From: JBECKQ01 sp040235375
Lineage (GTDB): Bacteria > Planctomycetota > Phycisphaerae > UBA1845
DNA: 22,953 nt
Assembly: GCA_040235375.1 (NCBI GenBank)
Contig: JBECKQ010000105.1
Location: forward strand, 1-22,953
Direction of reading: 5' to 3'
Shown: positions 21,690 through 22,953 of the stretch, piece after piece
How the letters are laid out: every line of letters begins with the position of its first letter
Numbering within the stretch: the stretch's first letter is position 1
Notes under the pieces: generated by a model
What the model saw: the letters and a program-made list of their open reading frames with translations, nothing else
What the model was told of the DNA's origin: nothing
Databases searched by the model: none
Translations under genes and position numbers: made by a program

Positions 21690-22411
21690 ATGAAGTGCTC
21701 CGTTTCAACGCGATGGACATCGTGCCCGACCGGGCGGCAGTGCTCAAGTTGCAGGGCATTCCGGCCGGGGCGGAGCTTCGCACCGACGTCGAAGCATCGC
21801 TGGCCGCCGCTCTGGATCGCTTCCGGGCGAATGCAGTGCCCACCGGCGTGCTGGCGGCGATCGACAAGGCCGCGTTTGCCCACGTGTTTGCCGGCGAAGG
21901 GCGGAACGAAGAACGCACCCCCGTCGGCGACGTGTTCCCGCAGGCCTCCGAGCTGGCCCTGTTCGCCGTGACAATCGGCACAAAAGTTGGCGAGCAGATT
22001 CAGGCGTGCTTCGCGGCCAACGATTTCGCAGGCGGCGCGATGCTGGATGCGGCTGCCTCGGCCGGGGCGGACAAAGCCGCGGACGTGGTGCAGCGACATT
22101 ACGTGGCGCGGCTTGCCGAAGCCGGCCGGCTGGACTCTGGCGACGGCGCCCTGCGCTACAGCCCCGGATACTGCGGATGGCACATCAGTGGCCAGAGGCG
22201 GCTGTTCGAGTACCTGCGTCCGCAGCGCGCCGGCATGACCTTGCGGGATAGCTTCCTGATGGAGCCGCTGAAGTCGGTGTCCGGCGTCATCATCGTGGGG
22301 CCGGCCGGTATACACGCGTTCGACGCGGCATACTCGTTCTGCGATCGGTGCACGGACCGGGGCTGTCGTGAGCGAATCCGCAGCCTGTCGGCCTGCCGAG
22401 GATCGAGCTGA
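21686..22411 (+). CDS. MetH-activation-domain-like protein, probable corrinoid reactivator
   Basis: Residues 157-200 of this 241-residue protein match the SAM-binding activation domain of cobalamin-dependent methionine synthase: RYSPGY (157-162) corresponds to the RPAPGYPA motif, and GMTLRDSFLMEP...SVSG (183-200) to GMKLTESFAMWP...SVSG. In MetH this domain re-methylates oxidised cobalamin using SAM and an electron. Here it is stand-alone and sits between the methyltransferase and the corrinoid protein, so the same repair role for that protein is inferred. A C-terminal C219-x2-C222-x4-C227 cluster could hold an Fe-S or zinc centre and supply the electron. The N-terminal ~150 residues are alpha-helical and unlike MetH. 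Confidence 0.75.
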   Translation: MNEVLRFNAMDIVPDRAAVLKLQGIPAGAELRTDVEASLAAALDRFRANAVPTGVLAAIDKAAFAHVFAGEGRNEERTPVGDVFPQASELALFAVTIGTKVGEQIQACFAANDFAGGAMLDAAASAGADKAADVVQRHYVARLAEAGRLDSGDGALRYSPGYCGWHISGQRRLFEYLRPQRAGMTLRDSFLMEPLKSVSGVIIVGPAGIHAFDAAYSFCDRCTDRGCRERIRSLSACRGSS

Positions 22412-22423
22412 GAGGAAACGCGC

Positions 22424-22953
22424 ATGCAATCGCTCGCGGACATTCGTGAGGCCCTTCAGGAAGGCGACGACGAAAAAGTCGCCGAGCTCACGCAGGCGGC
22501 GATCGACGCCGGGGTGGCGCCGCGCACCATCCTCGACGACGGCCTGATCGCGGGGATGAACGTGGTCGGCGAGCGGTTCAAACTCCACGAGATCTTCCTG
22601 CCCGACGTGCTGATGTCGGCCAAGGCGATGTACGCGGGCATGGGCCTGCTCAAGCCACTGCTCGAAGGCGGCGCGGCAGCCGGCCGGGGCCGCGTCGTCA
22701 TCGGCACGGTGCAGGGCGATCTGCATGACATCGGCAAGAACCTCGTGGCGGTCATGCTGAAAGGTGCCGGCTTCGAAGTGATCGACCTCGGCAATGACGT
22801 GGCCCCGGAGCGGTTCATTCGGGCCGCGCGCAACCACGACGTCCAGGTGATCGGCATGTCGGCGCTGCTCACCACGACCATGCCGGCCATGCAGAAGGTC
22901 GTGGAGCTGGCGACGCGCGAAGGCCTTCGAGAAAAAGTGAAAGTCATCATCGG
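22424..22953 (+). CDS. Corrinoid (B12-binding) methyl-carrier protein, partial
   Basis: The gene begins 12 bp after the preceding stop, with AGAGGA 7 bases before the ATG, and runs past the right edge; at least 176 residues are present. An N-terminal four-helix B12-binding cap (residues ~1-85, with ILDDGLIAGMNVVGERF and FLPDVLMSAKAM) precedes the cobalamin Rossmann domain, whose DLHDIG motif is at 99-104 with the cobalt-ligating His101; SALLTTTM follows. This is the MtbC/MttC/MtgC-type partner that receives the methyl group from the MttB-family enzyme and hands it to a second methyltransferase. Typical proteins are 210-220 residues, so about 35-40 residues are missing. A second methyltransferase may follow beyond the edge. 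Confidence 0.93.
   Translation, partial: MQSLADIREALQEGDDEKVAELTQAAIDAGVAPRTILDDGLIAGMNVVGERFKLHEIFLPDVLMSAKAMYAGMGLLKPLLEGGAAAGRGRVVIGTVQGDLHDIGKNLVAVMLKGAGFEVIDLGNDVAPERFIRAARNHDVQVIGMSALLTTTMPAMQKVVELATREGLREKVKVII

Overview
The window is a high-GC bacterial chromosome segment. It carries kdsA, the gene for the first committed step of KDO synthesis, so the cell is probably a diderm that makes LPS. It also has a BlaI-type repressor next to an M56 membrane peptidase, a mitochondrial-type citrate synthase, a GcvT/YgfZ-like protein and long intergenic stretches built from dispersed short repeats. This mix fits Planctomycetota (perhaps a Phycisphaerae-like lineage) or a relative best, but there is no rRNA or other marker to prove it.

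Layout. Positions 1-1575 are almost gene-free: three tandem ~192-bp repeat units, a ~35-bp inverted repeat enclosing ~520 bp, and copies of small hairpin modules; a possible CDS start runs off the left edge. A plasma-membrane-type H+-ATPase (P-type) follows on the + strand, then tRNA-Ile(CAU) and a DHH-family phosphoesterase on the - strand. The 630-bp gap up to blaI holds two promoters pointing in opposite directions, each overlaid by a similar 17-bp dyad (TACTAT...TAGTA type): one drives blaI-M56, the other points back toward the DHH gene. Next come repeat modules, a membrane-anchored HEAT-repeat protein and a DoxX-like protein (both -), then dinB (-), whose promoter carries a LexA-box-like sequence, divergent from kdsA (+). 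A small BFD-type [2Fe-2S] protein follows.

The - strand block 13247-17393 reads as one operon: a four-PAS histidine kinase, a SAM methyltransferase and a FAD-dependent oxidoreductase. Divergent from it are ygfZ and citrate synthase. The right end is a corrinoid methyl-transfer operon: an MttB-family methyltransferase, a protein resembling the MetH activation domain, and a corrinoid protein cut by the window edge. Together these look able to take a methyl group from a quaternary or tertiary amine (or a similar donor) onto cobalamin, with its own reactivation factor.

Most genes are recognisable housekeeping or signalling genes. The observations most worth following are the paired BlaI-like operator-promoters around the DHH gene and blaI, the mosaic intergenic repeats that share a GTGTCA-N5/6-TGGCAC dyad, the M56 peptidase without a penicillin-sensor domain, the LexA-like box at dinB, and the kinase sitting at the head of a methyltransferase-oxidoreductase operon.
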